DNA of 64,000 nucleotides from Billgrantia montanilacus. Its GTDB lineage: Bacteria; Pseudomonadota; Gammaproteobacteria; Pseudomonadales; Halomonadaceae. Every line of letters begins with the position of its first letter. The stretch's first letter is position 1. The position numbers were made by a program, and so were the translations under genes. Location of the stretch: contig NZ_QPII01000019.1 of the NCBI RefSeq assembly GCF_003336675.1, positions 25,449 through 89,448 of the forward strand, in the 5' to 3' direction. The notes below the pieces were generated by a model. That model was given only the letters and a program-made list of their open reading frames with translations. It had not been told where the DNA came from and did no database searches. This document shows, piece by piece, positions 9,797-18,977 of this stretch.

Positions 9797-10282
9797 ATGA
9801 TGCAGAGACAGCACTCGAACACCTTCCCTTGGCTGGCCAGGTTGGTCGTCACCGCTGTGGCTTTGGTACCAGTAAGTGTGCTGGGCCAAGCCCTCCTGAG
9901 TGATCTTCACCCCACTGCAAGGGGGGGATACACCGTGGAGATCTTCACGGTGGCCGGTGAACCCGTCACCAACGTGCCGTCAGGGGCTGCCGTCATCGAG
10001 CTCGATGCGCCGGCACGCCTTGATGCCGAGTTGTCCGAGGACCTTCCAGCCGAGGCGGATGCCGCCAAGGCTGTCATGCTCGAACGGATGCAGTCACCGG
10101 AGTGGGAGGACATCACTAAGCGGTACGCCGAGCAGCACATCGGCGTGACGCGCGCCTGGATGCTCGGCGTGGAGAGCGTCCCCGCCGTGGTCGTGGACAG
10201 CCAGTACGTCGTCTACGGTGAGCCCGATGTCAACGCCGCGCTCATCGAGATTCTGCGGGCTCGAGAGGAGGTGGCGCGATGA
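9797..10282 (+). CDS. ICE transfer protein, PFL_4709 family (thioredoxin-like)
   Basis: A protein of about 161 residues with a signal peptide (to about VLGQA). The mature domain matches PFL_4709/TIGR03757: YTVEIFTVAGEPVTNVPSG near the start and AWMLGVESVPAVVVDSQYVV near the end, a thioredoxin-like fold in which the usual CxxC is absent. It probably assists periplasmic assembly of the transfer channel. The GTG at 9791 is possible, but ATG 9797 is better spaced from GGAG at 9788. It overlaps the next gene by 4 bp. A hairpin (GGATTGG...CCAATCC, near 9757-9781) precedes it. Confidence 0.85.
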   Translation: MMQRQHSNTFPWLARLVVTAVALVPVSVLGQALLSDLHPTARGGYTVEIFTVAGEPVTNVPSGAAVIELDAPARLDAELSEDLPAEADAAKAVMLERMQSPEWEDITKRYAEQHIGVTRAWMLGVESVPAVVVDSQYVVYGEPDVNAALIEILRAREEVAR

Positions 10283-11271
10283 TCGGCACGTATCCACCTC
10301 GCTGGCTGACGGCCGTGCTGGTGGCCGGTGTACTGGCTCTTCTGGGCAGCCACGCACCCCAAAGCGCCAGAGCGACAAGCATCACAACCCCGGAGATCGT
10401 GGAGTCCGCGCTATCGACTGAGTGCCTCGACTACAGCGTCATAGGTATTTGCGTATGGCTACACTGCACTACCTTCGGCTGCAGCATCCGCACTTCCGTC
10501 AAGGTCCGTCACTATATTCCGGAGCTGGTGGTGTCCAGCTATGAGAACACCGGCGAGAACCCCTGGCGCGAAATCGCCATGGTGTCACCTCCCACCGGAG
10601 ACGCCTTGGCAGGCGGCCAGAGCACTTCCGAGGCCCAGTCGGACATGCAGGAGCACCTGCGCTTCAAGAATGTCGATGCCATCGGTCACCCCGGGGTTGA
10701 GCTCTTCAACCAATTCGCCAGTGCCCTCGGGTACACCTGCTCAGGTGCCGCACAGGCCTTCCAGCCCTACTTCATTTCGACGTTGGACGCCTTGGCGTGG
10801 CGCTCAGGCATCCCCGAGTCGGCCTATCCCGAGGCGCTGATCCCGGGCCGCCGGGAACTGGGGAAAATGGGTACGGATCTCTGGGGCAACATCTACCCGC
10901 GGAGCGGCTTCATCAACCAGGTACATGATTACAAGTCAGCTGCACTGATGGCCCAGCGCTCCGCCGACATCGTCACTCGCGAGGGCCAGCCCCACGTCTA
11001 CCAGCCGCTGGTAAGTTCTGAGAGGGACGGTTACTGGCCACCGGGCCCCGTAGAGGAGGGGGACGATGACCACCGGTGGCAGCATCTGACGCCCAAGACG
11101 AGCCGGTCCTGCGTCGTGTGGCCCGACCGCAGTCCCGCCGACACCTATGCCGATCGCCTCGATGAAGCCGGCGATTACGTCTTCGCCTTATGGGGGCGCT
11201 ATCGCTGCTGCCAGCGGCGGGGACAGGAACTGCTTTACCACACCGGCGACTATGCAAGGAGATCCCTATGA
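10279..11271 (+). CDS. ICE transfer protein, PFL_4710 family (TraU-like)
   Basis: A 330-residue exported, Cys-rich protein. A signal peptide (to about ARA, residue 34) is followed by CLDYSVIGICVWLHCTTFGC, the Cys-rich signature of TraU-like proteins of MPF-G ICEs (PFL_4710/TIGR03756). TraU-like proteins act in the periplasm and are needed for pilus assembly or DNA transfer; the Cys probably form disulfides. It overlaps both neighbours by ATGA-type 4 bp junctions. Confidence 0.87.
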   Translation: MIGTYPPRWLTAVLVAGVLALLGSHAPQSARATSITTPEIVESALSTECLDYSVIGICVWLHCTTFGCSIRTSVKVRHYIPELVVSSYENTGENPWREIAMVSPPTGDALAGGQSTSEAQSDMQEHLRFKNVDAIGHPGVELFNQFASALGYTCSGAAQAFQPYFISTLDALAWRSGIPESAYPEALIPGRRELGKMGTDLWGNIYPRSGFINQVHDYKSAALMAQRSADIVTREGQPHVYQPLVSSERDGYWPPGPVEEGDDDHRWQHLTPKTSRSCVVWPDRSPADTYADRLDEAGDYVFALWGRYRCCQRRGQELLYHTGDYARRSL

Positions 11272-12701
11272 AGCGAACTGTCCTGAGTCCCATTTTGCCC
11301 GTGGCTGCGGCCATGGCCATGATCCTGGGGCAGGATGCCCAAGCCCAGTCCTTCGCCGATGATCTCTACTACGACATCGGCGGGGCCTCGCCATTCTCGA
11401 TTTCGGCCGGTCGAGGTCACAATCCGTACAAGACGGGCATGGGCGTCCGTTGGAACATGAATTCCTCGTGCGGGAACTTCGACATCGGCGCGACGGTATC
11501 GAATCAGCTCAACGGCCTCACCAACGGCTTTCAGAATCTGATGGGCGAGGTCGTCCAGAACGCCCAAGGCGCCGTCGCACAGCTACCGGCCATGATCATC
11601 CAACGGGCCAACCCCGGTCTCTACGACCTGCTGTCCAATGGCGTCCTCCAGGGGCGCATGGACTTCGATAAGGGCAAATTATCGTGCCAACAGATGGCCG
11701 AGCGGATGGCCGACGCAGCGATGGGCGCGGGCCTGCACGAAATGGCAGTAGCAGAGAGTTGGCAAGATGCTGCGACAAGCAATGACGACGTCGTGGCAGC
11801 GCAAGAGCAGGTCGAGCGGTCCGGCGGAAACGGTGGCACGACCTGGGTTGGCGGCGAGAGGCGGGGCGGGAGCAATCAGGAACCTATCCGAGTCGTACAG
11901 GATGTTGCCACTGCTGGCTACAACCTGCTGCATGGGCGCGACGACGTCACGAGCAACGCCGCAGTCACCGGTGGTGGCGGTGGCTGGGGATCGGTGCCCA
12001 CCGACGAGGGTGACTGGATTGGCGGCGGCAGTGGGTCAGGCGGGGGCGGGAGCGGCGAGTGCCAGGGGGGCATGTGCACCGTTTGGGGCAGTCCGGAAGA
12101 CGCCGCCGAGTGGACCGTCGCTGTGATCGGTGAGGATGAGCTGCAGACTTGCGAAGACTGCGAAAAGCAGCGGTCCCAGGCCGGCACCGGGCTGATGCGT
12201 GAGCTTGAGAAAGAGCAGCGGGAAGTGCACGAGAAACTCGTGGCCCTAGTCGCCGGCAATGAGCCGCCCACCCCCGAGAACCTCCGAGAGGTGTCCGCGG
12301 GCGATGGGCTCACCGTGTCTCGTGGGGTGATCGAGTCGCTGCGCACGGATCCCCAATCAAGCTTCCTCGTGCATCGCCTTTCCAGCGAGATGGCACTGGC
12401 ACGCACGTTGACCAAGGCCATCTGGGCAAGGCGGATGATGCTCGCCGGGATCAGTGAGCCGGGGATTGCCAACAACGATCCAGCCATGACGTCTATCGAT
12501 CGCCGCGTTGCCTCTCTGGACCGCGACATAGATTCCCTGAAGTCCGAGATGGAGATCCGCAAGACCTTGGCCGGCAGTGCCGCAGGGACTGCATTGGAAC
12601 GTGCCGCCAACCGTGCGGCGGGCTCCACCCGAGACGAGACAGCACGTCCGGGGGCAACCCTGGATAGCCGCGGCCGGCCGGTGAATGAGGTAGAAGAATG
12701 A
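11268..12701 (+). CDS. ICE transfer protein, PFL_4711 family
   Basis: A 477-residue exported protein. The start at 11268 is chosen because AAGGAG lies about 6 bases upstream and the ATG overlaps the previous stop as ATGA; a longer reading frame exists but would overlap far into the previous gene. Signal peptide to about AQAQS. The early block AGRGHNPYKTGMGVRWN and the following CGNFDIG region are typical of PFL_4711/TIGR03755. A Gly-rich linker lies at about residues 225-265 and helical segments follow. It probably functions like TraH in pilus biogenesis. A 43-bp part of this gene (11405-11447) recurs in degraded form at 41611-41652. Confidence 0.87.
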   Translation: MKRTVLSPILPVAAAMAMILGQDAQAQSFADDLYYDIGGASPFSISAGRGHNPYKTGMGVRWNMNSSCGNFDIGATVSNQLNGLTNGFQNLMGEVVQNAQGAVAQLPAMIIQRANPGLYDLLSNGVLQGRMDFDKGKLSCQQMAERMADAAMGAGLHEMAVAESWQDAATSNDDVVAAQEQVERSGGNGGTTWVGGERRGGSNQEPIRVVQDVATAGYNLLHGRDDVTSNAAVTGGGGGWGSVPTDEGDWIGGGSGSGGGGSGECQGGMCTVWGSPEDAAEWTVAVIGEDELQTCEDCEKQRSQAGTGLMRELEKEQREVHEKLVALVAGNEPPTPENLREVSAGDGLTVSRGVIESLRTDPQSSFLVHRLSSEMALARTLTKAIWARRMMLAGISEPGIANNDPAMTSIDRRVASLDRDIDSLKSEMEIRKTLAGSAAGTALERAANRAAGSTRDETARPGATLDSRGRPVNEVEE

Positions 12702-13078
12702 ACCGCTTCCGGCATGCTTGGTACGACCCGAGGCGTTGGCCATCGCTGGTGGTGTTTGTGGTTGCCCTAGTGGCTGTTGTCTTCCTCAGTGGTGTCATCG
12801 CCTCGATCGGTATCCGGTTGGCAGGCAGTCTCGCTGCCTGGCGAACCACTATGGATACTGCTGCGCCACTACTGATGGGATGGCGATTGGTGTTCTATGG
12901 CGTGATCACTTGGCTATGGCTTCGTTACTGGAAGCCCCGCGTCCTGGCAAGAATTGGCGGTGATCGAGACGGAGGCGTGCGAGCCCGCCACAAGCTCAAT
13001 CGCATCGAACTCGTGTCGATAGGCTTCATCGTCGTCCTCGAGCTGATGAACGTAGCCAACTGGCTGGGAGGCATGTGA
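12698..13078 (+). CDS. Small ICE membrane protein
   Basis: A 126-residue protein with three predicted membrane helices (about residues 12-38, 53-72 and 104-124) separated by short basic loops. It is translationally coupled to both neighbours by 4-bp overlaps and occupies the position between PFL_4711 and the TraG-like gene, where these ICEs usually encode a small conserved membrane protein. Its exact role is unknown; a place in the mating-pair apparatus is inferred from position. Confidence 0.75.
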   Translation: MNRFRHAWYDPRRWPSLVVFVVALVAVVFLSGVIASIGIRLAGSLAAWRTTMDTAAPLLMGWRLVFYGVITWLWLRYWKPRVLARIGGDRDGGVRARHKLNRIELVSIGFIVVLELMNVANWLGGM

Positions 13079-14616
13079 TGGAGGGAGTGCTCACGGCGCC
13101 GCTGGTGGTTTTCGACTACCTCACCAATGCCCTGGTCATGCTTGGCTGGCTGATCCATAACGCCATCTGGAACGTGATGACCAGTACCGCCCTGGCGGCG
13201 ATACCGTTCATCGCGCTAATTGCTTCTGAGTGGTTCAAGGCTCGACAAGAGGGTGACGACGAGGGCAACAAGGGCGTCTTGACCATCAACCGCATCGAGA
13301 CGCGGCTGTACGTCATGGTGCTTATCCTCCTGTTCACCTGCCAGCCGATTCTCCAGGTGCAACTAACCACGGTAGATGTGGACCAGCGGCGCAGCCAAGA
13401 GTGTGGCACGCGCCAATTCGCTGGCGGAGAGTGGGGAGAGTCGGCTCTCAGTGCAATCGATGGGGAGACAGCGAACATCCCCGTCTGGTGGGCATTCGTC
13501 CATGCCGTATCTCATGGCATGACCGGGGCGGCCATTACAGCCATTCCATGCAGTACCGACTTCCAGTCGATTCGCACCGAGCTGGACTTGAATTCTGTCG
13601 AGGATCCGGTGCTGAAACGCGAAGTCGGTGAATTCCAGTTGGCCTGTTTCGGGCCCGCCCGTAACAGGCTCTTCCAGGAGTACGGCAGCGTCGAGCCCTC
13701 TCGCGCCCACGATGTCGACTGGATCGGAAGCCGCTTCTTTCTGGATACCCCAGGCTACTACGACAGCTTTCATGCCGGTCGGCCGGTAACAGGCTTTCCC
13801 TATGACGCAGATCGGGACGTATCCCGGCCGAATACCGGCCCTGGTCAACCCGGCTACCCGACCTGCCGGGAGTGGTGGTCGTCGTCCGACGTCGGCCTGC
13901 GAGCGAGACTGCACGACCAGGTTGATTCGGGGTTCTGGGACAGCTTCCGCAGCGTGTTCACCAGTAACGAAGCCGAGGACTACGTGATCCGGCGGATGGT
14001 TAGCCCAAGATCGGGGGCTGCAAGTGGGAACCTTGACCAGGCCGTTGTTGGCTACCGGGACCTGGGTGGAGGCGGCCGAGCCGGCTTCTGGGATTCTATT
14101 GTGACGGGGGCAGGCGCTATTGGTGGTGGTTTGTCTATTCTGCCGTTCTCGGCGGGGATGGACATGCTGAAACAGGCGCTGCCCATGGTTCAGGCGATCC
14201 TGGTGATGGCCTTGGTGATCTGCCTGCCATTCGTGATGGTGATCTCGGGCTATTCCTACAGGGCGGTGGGTATGGCCACCTTCGGGCTATTCGGAACCTG
14301 GTTCCTGACGTTCTGGTGGGAGCTGGCGAGATGGATCGATTCGAAGCTGATCGATCTGATCTATAACAGCGATGCGGCCAAGATGAGCTGGATGGCCGCC
14401 GCCAACAATGCCTACGACAAGCTGGTGTTGCAGTTCGTCGAGGGAATGATGTTCCTGGTGCTGCCGGCGATCTGGCTAGGGGTGCTGGGTTGGGCAGGGA
14501 TGAGAGTGGGTGAAGCAGTTGGCTCTTCGGTAAAAGGTGGGGCCGGAGATGCTCAAGGAGCTGGGAAGAAGGGAGGGGACAAGACACAGTCCACGGCTTC
14601 CGGAGGGAAGATCTAG
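13075..14616 (+). CDS. TraG N-terminal-type mating-pair membrane protein
   Basis: A 513-residue inner-membrane protein with hydrophobic segments near residues 15-50, 80-100, 140-155, 350-425 and 455-475 and a large Cys-containing periplasmic loop (about 105-330). This matches the TraG N-terminal family, which ends the transfer operon of PFL_47xx-type ICEs and acts in mating-pair stabilisation. It overlaps the preceding gene by 4 bp and is followed by a strong hairpin at 14629-14652, so it is probably the last gene of the operon. Confidence 0.85.
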   Translation: MMEGVLTAPLVVFDYLTNALVMLGWLIHNAIWNVMTSTALAAIPFIALIASEWFKARQEGDDEGNKGVLTINRIETRLYVMVLILLFTCQPILQVQLTTVDVDQRRSQECGTRQFAGGEWGESALSAIDGETANIPVWWAFVHAVSHGMTGAAITAIPCSTDFQSIRTELDLNSVEDPVLKREVGEFQLACFGPARNRLFQEYGSVEPSRAHDVDWIGSRFFLDTPGYYDSFHAGRPVTGFPYDADRDVSRPNTGPGQPGYPTCREWWSSSDVGLRARLHDQVDSGFWDSFRSVFTSNEAEDYVIRRMVSPRSGAASGNLDQAVVGYRDLGGGGRAGFWDSIVTGAGAIGGGLSILPFSAGMDMLKQALPMVQAILVMALVICLPFVMVISGYSYRAVGMATFGLFGTWFLTFWWELARWIDSKLIDLIYNSDAAKMSWMAAANNAYDKLVLQFVEGMMFLVLPAIWLGVLGWAGMRVGEAVGSSVKGGAGDAQGAGKKGGDKTQSTASGGKI

Positions 14617-14628
14617 TACGGAGTCGAT

Positions 14629-14652
14629 TAGGGCCAGCCTATGCTGGCCCTA
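14629..14652. terminator. Hairpin between convergent genes
   Basis: A perfect 10-bp inverted repeat, TAGGGCCAGC...GCTGGCCCTA with a 4-base loop, lies between the TraG-like gene and the convergent gene ending at 14650. Neither arm has a long T tract, so it may be a weak or bidirectional terminator. Its right arm includes the stop codon of the minus-strand gene. Confidence 0.6.
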
Positions 14653-15030
14653 GTCATCATCTGGACCAGGCATTCGAAACCCACCTTGGTAGTAGCCATA
14701 ACCATCCGCACCCCATCTCCATCCATCTTCGAACAGCTCAGCCTCCTCTTCCTCGCTGCCGGAGGAGGATTCGGCAGCATTCTGCAAGATGCCTTGGGTG
14801 ACACCAGCGGCAAGTGCCAAGCTTCCACCTAGCAGTTTGCCCCCTAGGCTGCCAGCACGCTTCCATCCATCAACGGTGGATGCTGCCTTGGCGGTGGAGC
14901 GGACAGTGGTAGATGCGGACTCGCCCAGGATCTTGAGAGACTCTGCAGCGGAGGCTTGGGTATGCCAGCCGTCAGACCAGCCATCACCAGCTTTATGGGA
15001 ATGCTCAGGGCGAAGGGGCTTATGACTCAT
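14650..15030 (-). CDS. Small ICE-associated protein of unknown function
   Basis: A 126-residue protein starting MSHKPLRPEH, chosen because GAGGAG lies about 7 bases upstream; an in-frame upstream ATG at 15099 lacks this. It has a Ser/Thr/Ala-rich middle, one weakly hydrophobic Gly/Ala/Leu-rich segment (GGKLLGGSLALAAGV) and a Glu-rich C-terminus ending in Tyr/Gly. No family is recognised. A small reverse-strand gene at the end of the transfer operon is common in ICEs of this class; an exclusion or regulatory role would be a guess. Confidence 0.6.
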   Translation of the reverse strand: MSHKPLRPEHSHKAGDGWSDGWHTQASAAESLKILGESASTTVRSTAKAASTVDGWKRAGSLGGKLLGGSLALAAGVTQGILQNAAESSSGSEEEEAELFEDGWRWGADGYGYYQGGFRMPGPDDD

Positions 15031-15415
15031 GTTGAACTCCTCGCACACAGTTACAGCTACAACATGGCGGTTTGCTTGTGGGCCATACGTCGCGTTCATG
15101 CTCCTCTCGCTGGGCAGGCACGACGCATGCCAGGTGCCGAATATTCCACCCTCAGGGTAGCACGAAACCCTATTTTAGCGACGCCTTGGCCGGCAACGGA
15201 ACCGGGTAGATGCTTGGCCATTAGAGGTCTGCATGGATATGCCAGCGTCCATCTTGGCAGGAGCTAGAAATGCCTGTAGAGGCAAAGCACTAGCTTTAAG
15301 TTAACTTATGAGCAACGATGGTAACGCTGGGTTACAGGGAGATGCCTGGTGAGGCCAGGCATTGAGGCGCTGTTGTACGAATTAGAGCGCTGCAGCTCTC
15401 TATTAATCCAGGGGT
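15031..15415. other. Intergenic region at the start of the cargo
   Basis: No gene is supported here. It must hold the promoter of the minus-strand gene ending at 14650. A short perfect inverted repeat, ATGCCTGG...CCAGGCAT, lies at about 15342-15362, shortly before the next gene. Confidence 0.4.
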
Positions 15416-16441
15416 ATGGTCTTGTCCATGACACCAGAAATTTGGCTACGTCTGAACGCAGCGAAGCTCGGCAGTCCCTTCGAGGGGATGTTCATCAAGC
15501 AGGTCCTCGCCCATCTCCCCGGTGTCGATTTTGCCCACCTGCAGGCGCAGGCACCCTTCCAAGACATCGATGGACGTCAGCGCTATTGTGACTTCTCTTA
15601 CGAGGTACCGGGTCACTTCAAACTAGCCATCGAGATCGATGGTTTTGACAAGCGTGGCACCGGTACCGGCATGACTCATGAGGATTTTGTGGACTGGCAA
15701 CGGCGACATGCTGCCCTGGTCAGTCAGGGGTGGGATGTCTTGCGCATCGCCAACCGTGACGTGCGTGACCACCCTCAAAGATGCTTGCAGTACCTCACGC
15801 TGATCATGAAGCAGTCTCAACTGGGGCAGCTCAACCGTGCAGATCAGGGCTCACTAGGAGAGCTTCAGAGATCCCTCCAAGGAGCCCAAGCGGCGCAGGA
15901 GAGCGCAAAAGCTAAAGGCGAGAGCCTAGAAGGAGCTTTGCTTGAAGCACACAAACACGTCGAAACCCTCAACAATGAGACCCGAACATTGAAAACGTCC
16001 GTCTGGGCTTTTGCCTTCGTACTTGTTGCTGCCTTAGGCATCTTCACTTTTAAGGACGTCCTTCTCAACCGAGAGCAGACGACGACCTTGATGCCTCGGG
16101 CTTATTCATCAGCGGGAGGTGATAGCTGCGCCAATCCGATCAGTTGGGAGGAGGCTGGCCAGCATGTGGGCCAGAGGAAGGCACTAATGGGGCCTGTAGT
16201 ACAATTCACCACACGCGAGAGCGTGAGTGGCAGCCCCACTTTCATCACTCTGGGCGTCGCTTACCCTGATCCGGCGCGTTTTACCTTGGTGATCTGGGGG
16301 AATGACCGAAGCAAATTCCAGTCAATCCTCTCACATGGCAACGATTTGCTGAGTCGAAAGGTCTGTGCCGTAGGAGTAATCGGCGAGTACCGGGGCCAAC
16401 CTCAGATCATCCTCTCTGAGCCTGATCAGGTTGCGTTCTGA
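15416..16441 (+). CDS. Nuclease-fold protein with coiled coil, membrane helix and OB-like C-terminal domain
   Basis: A 341-residue protein of unusual build. Residues about 15-125 look like a PD-(D/E)xK domain of the DUF2726/DUF559/Vsr kind: YCDFSYEV with Asp59, AIEIDGF with Glu73 and Asp75, then R-x-H and a final GWDVLRI strand. A coiled coil spans about 138-192, one membrane helix about 195-212, and residues about 236-341 form a beta-rich domain that may be an OB fold. I do not know a described family with this order. The start may be 15416 or the ATG at 15428. It stands alone at the transfer-operon end of the cargo, so a defence role is plausible. Confidence 0.6.
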   Translation: MVLSMTPEIWLRLNAAKLGSPFEGMFIKQVLAHLPGVDFAHLQAQAPFQDIDGRQRYCDFSYEVPGHFKLAIEIDGFDKRGTGTGMTHEDFVDWQRRHAALVSQGWDVLRIANRDVRDHPQRCLQYLTLIMKQSQLGQLNRADQGSLGELQRSLQGAQAAQESAKAKGESLEGALLEAHKHVETLNNETRTLKTSVWAFAFVLVAALGIFTFKDVLLNREQTTTLMPRAYSSAGGDSCANPISWEEAGQHVGQRKALMGPVVQFTTRESVSGSPTFITLGVAYPDPARFTLVIWGNDRSKFQSILSHGNDLLSRKVCAVGVIGEYRGQPQIILSEPDQVAF

Positions 16442-16958
16442 TCCTGATGGAAGTGCCGCTAGCTTGGAAGTTTCATGAGTGCCGCCTGTCGTCGTCCTGT
16501 GGCTCTTGAGTCCACGGACAGGCCCCGTACCCCGCCAGACTGAGGATCCTGTTGATCGAAAAATTTACCCAGAGGGAAAGGGAAAAAGCCCAAAGGAGTA
16601 ATGGAATGGGTAAGCCAAGGGGAAGGGGCTTACCCGGAAAGGCAGGGTGAGGAGAATTGGAGAGAAAACCTAAAGGGCTGAATGGACAAAGGGCTGCTCC
16701 AGTCCTTCATGCTGCTTCTGCCCAGAACTGCTTCATCTGGTGGCACGAACTACATGCTTCGATCAGTCGCTATCTCACTCATTTTTGTTTTCCTGAGTTC
16801 AAGAAATAAGCGCAGCACCTGCGGTGCTCACCGCTCTGTAACCGAATACTCTACAACTCCCATACCATAACCTTCCGAGCATGATAACGAAGATTAGTGC
16901 ACGGTGGTAGTTGCCACTAATAACCCAGAAGTGGTTGCCAGTTTGGAGTTTAACATAT
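16442..16958. other. Intergenic region with purine-rich tract and hairpin
   Basis: No gene is supported. Between 16561 and 16690 the plus strand is strikingly purine-rich. Inside it is a perfect 9-bp inverted repeat, GGGTAAGCC (16608-16616) and GGCTTACCC (16627-16635), with an all-purine 10-base loop. Near 16812-16840 a second small hairpin (AGCACC-TGC-GGTGCT) lies close to the 3' end of the minus-strand MORN gene. Either could be a structured RNA or terminator; neither has a clear U tract. Confidence 0.4.
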
Positions 16959-18146
16959 TTAATAATTATATCCGAATGGATAGAAATTGCTATCTATATT
17001 GGTCATCGCCGGATTGCACGAATCATCTAGTTTTATGCCGTCACGGTAGATCTCGCATTTCACTATGTCACCTGCCGACCAGTCAATAAGGGCATAATAG
17101 TTATCAGCATTAAAATAATGCTTCTCAGGCCCCTCCTTATAGATATGGCCGCCTTTGCTCACACCATTGACTTCGCTTAAAAACTCCATGTCAGGATGGG
17201 TTCTGATAACCCTAACAGCATCAATGACGACACCTTTGTCCCAATTCACCCTGAACTCAAGATCCCCGTTTCTGTAAAACCGCTCCTCGACACCATCTTT
17301 AACAAAATCTTGGAAATAATTAGATGGATCGGGCTCGCCCGCCAGAACCCGAGTCACCTGACGATACACGCTCCCGTCTGAGTTGTAAGCAACGGAATGT
17401 TCATAAGTTTGTTTGCCTTCAATATACTTTGCGCTCACATGGGATTCGCCAAACTCATTATAAGAAATCACATCTCCATGTTGACGTCCGTTAGCATAAT
17501 TAGTTATTTTATTAATAGATCCGTCGGGATTATAGTTGATATATTCACCGTGTCTTTCTCCATTTAGGTAATGAACCAAAAGATGAACATGACCAAAATC
17601 ATAGCTACCTTGGAAACCCGTTTTTTTTCCGTTTTCGAAAACCAGGTCCGTCAGCACATCGCCATCAGATAGCCACTCTTTGTATTCGCCGTCAAGTTGG
17701 CCATTTGTGTAATTGGTCATCTTGATCAGCTGGCCATTTACAGGGTTAAATTCAGTAAATTCACCATCCTTTTTGCCATTCCTGTATTCTGACTGAGAAA
17801 TAAGTTGATCATTGCTGGGATTCCATACTTTCAGAACGCCATCTAATTGACCTGCCAGGGTGTTACCAGAAGCCACTCTTTCCCCGGCGTTATTGCTGCA
17901 ATCGAAGGAGCCGCTCGGCATGCCTTTTTCCATTTCAAGCCGGCAAGAACCAACCGTCATGACGCCAAGAAAATTCATGGGGTAATCAGTAACAATACCC
18001 GAAAAAGGATCATTTTCCTGGTATTTATAAGACAAGCCGTTATAAGTCTCTAGTTGCCTGTAGGATATCTCCTCCTGGGTGCATCCAGACAACAGGAAAA
18101 CCACGGCCGCAAATGGCAAGAAAAAAGCGAATCGAATACCTTTCAT
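16959..18146 (-). CDS. Lipoprotein with MORN-type repeats
   Basis: A 395-residue protein. A lipoprotein signal (VVFLLSGC, Cys near residue 22) is followed by repeated MORN_2-type units such as YRNGKKDGEFTEFNP, YTNGQLDGEYKEW, YLNGERHGEYINYNPDG and YANGRQHGDVISYNEFG between about residues 110 and 250, then a less regular C-terminal part. MORN_2 repeats occur in many surface lipoproteins and in proteins labelled YwqK-type antitoxins; a precise function cannot be given. The gene is AT-rich compared with its surroundings, suggesting transfer. The ribosome site is GAGAGA just before the ATG. Confidence 0.8.
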   Translation of the reverse strand: MKGIRFAFFLPFAAVVFLLSGCTQEEISYRQLETYNGLSYKYQENDPFSGIVTDYPMNFLGVMTVGSCRLEMEKGMPSGSFDCSNNAGERVASGNTLAGQLDGVLKVWNPSNDQLISQSEYRNGKKDGEFTEFNPVNGQLIKMTNYTNGQLDGEYKEWLSDGDVLTDLVFENGKKTGFQGSYDFGHVHLLVHYLNGERHGEYINYNPDGSINKITNYANGRQHGDVISYNEFGESHVSAKYIEGKQTYEHSVAYNSDGSVYRQVTRVLAGEPDPSNYFQDFVKDGVEERFYRNGDLEFRVNWDKGVVIDAVRVIRTHPDMEFLSEVNGVSKGGHIYKEGPEKHYFNADNYYALIDWSAGDIVKCEIYRDGIKLDDSCNPAMTNIDSNFYPFGYNY

Positions 18147-18501
18147 TTGATCTCTCTAAAAAGTCATATATCGCTAATATCGACACTGAGGGCTAGATCT
18201 TTAGGGTCGTTAGCTTTTTTTTCAGCTTAATTCACTTCACTGGCGGTGCCTGGTCTAGAGGGTTAGTGATTGCTAACTAGCTGCGCCCCGGCTCGCCGAT
18301 ATTGCGAAGCACTACACACCTCATGGTTTGCGGACCGAAGGTAAAAAAGGTAGCGCTTCGTCATATGGGCCAGAGAGTGGCGTCCTGCACAAGTCTCGGT
18401 TGTTGGCTTTGCCCTTGGCCCAGGCAGGGCGATACTCCCCATCACAGATCGAGCTGCTCGAGTGGGGTGTCATGCGTCGACTTGCGGATCTCTGTAATCT
18501 A

Positions 18502-18770
18502 GGCTTTGTACGAAAAGTCGAATTTGCTAATGTCACTATGCCGAAGCAGCATGGGTGAGGTATGGAAGGACGCTACGAGCTCTCCGACCATAGTTGGTCG
18601 CTGGTCAAGGACATCGTCTCTGCCCCCCCTGGAGATGGGCCGGCTAAGGCGGGATGATCGACAGGTGTTGAACGGCACCTTCGATGCGGTGCTGGCACGT
18701 CTCCAGCTCAAGCTTCGTGAGGATGGCCTGATGGGCTCAACCTTACTCTGGCTGACATCTTGGCTGCCGT
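18502..18770 (+). mobile_element. IS5-family remnant
   Basis: GGCTTTGTACGAAAAGTCG at 18502-18520 resembles an IS5-type terminal repeat. About 40 bases later an ATG (18562) opens a frame reading MEGRYELSDHSWSLVKDIVS, the typical N-terminus of an IS5-family transposase. The frame breaks within about 30 codons and continues in another (GRLRRDDRQVLNGTFDAVL), so the gene is frameshifted and truncated. The rest of the transposase is missing; the next recognisable sequence is a vsr fragment. The segment 18147-18500 to the left holds no gene I can support. Confidence 0.65.
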
Positions 18771-18791
18771 TACGCCTCTACGCCCAAGATC

Positions 18792-18977
18792 AACCTGGAT
18801 TTTTTGCGGCCCAAATTCGAGAGCAACGTAGAAAGAGACGCTCTCAAGCAGGAGGCCTTGCGGGCGTTTGGGTGGCGAGTCTTGATCGTCTGGGAGTATG
18901 TGATGCAGGATCTCATAACGCTGGCAGCTCGGCTGCAGCGGGAGTTCGATCTGTCACCTGTTGAGCCATCCCCTTAA
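18792..18977 (+). pseudogene. 3' fragment of a vsr-like mismatch endonuclease gene
   Basis: A 61-codon frame reads FLRPKFESNVERDALKQEAL and then FGWRVLIVWEY, the C-terminal signature of Vsr DNA mismatch endonucleases (the N-x-x-R-D helix and the G-W-x-V-x-x-x-W-E strand). The catalytic N-terminal part is gone, replaced by IS5 debris. It ends at TAA 18975-18977, overlapping the 3' end of the convergent cytosine methylase gene. An intact vsr lies at 20618, so this is a remnant of a second dcm-vsr unit. Confidence 0.75.
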
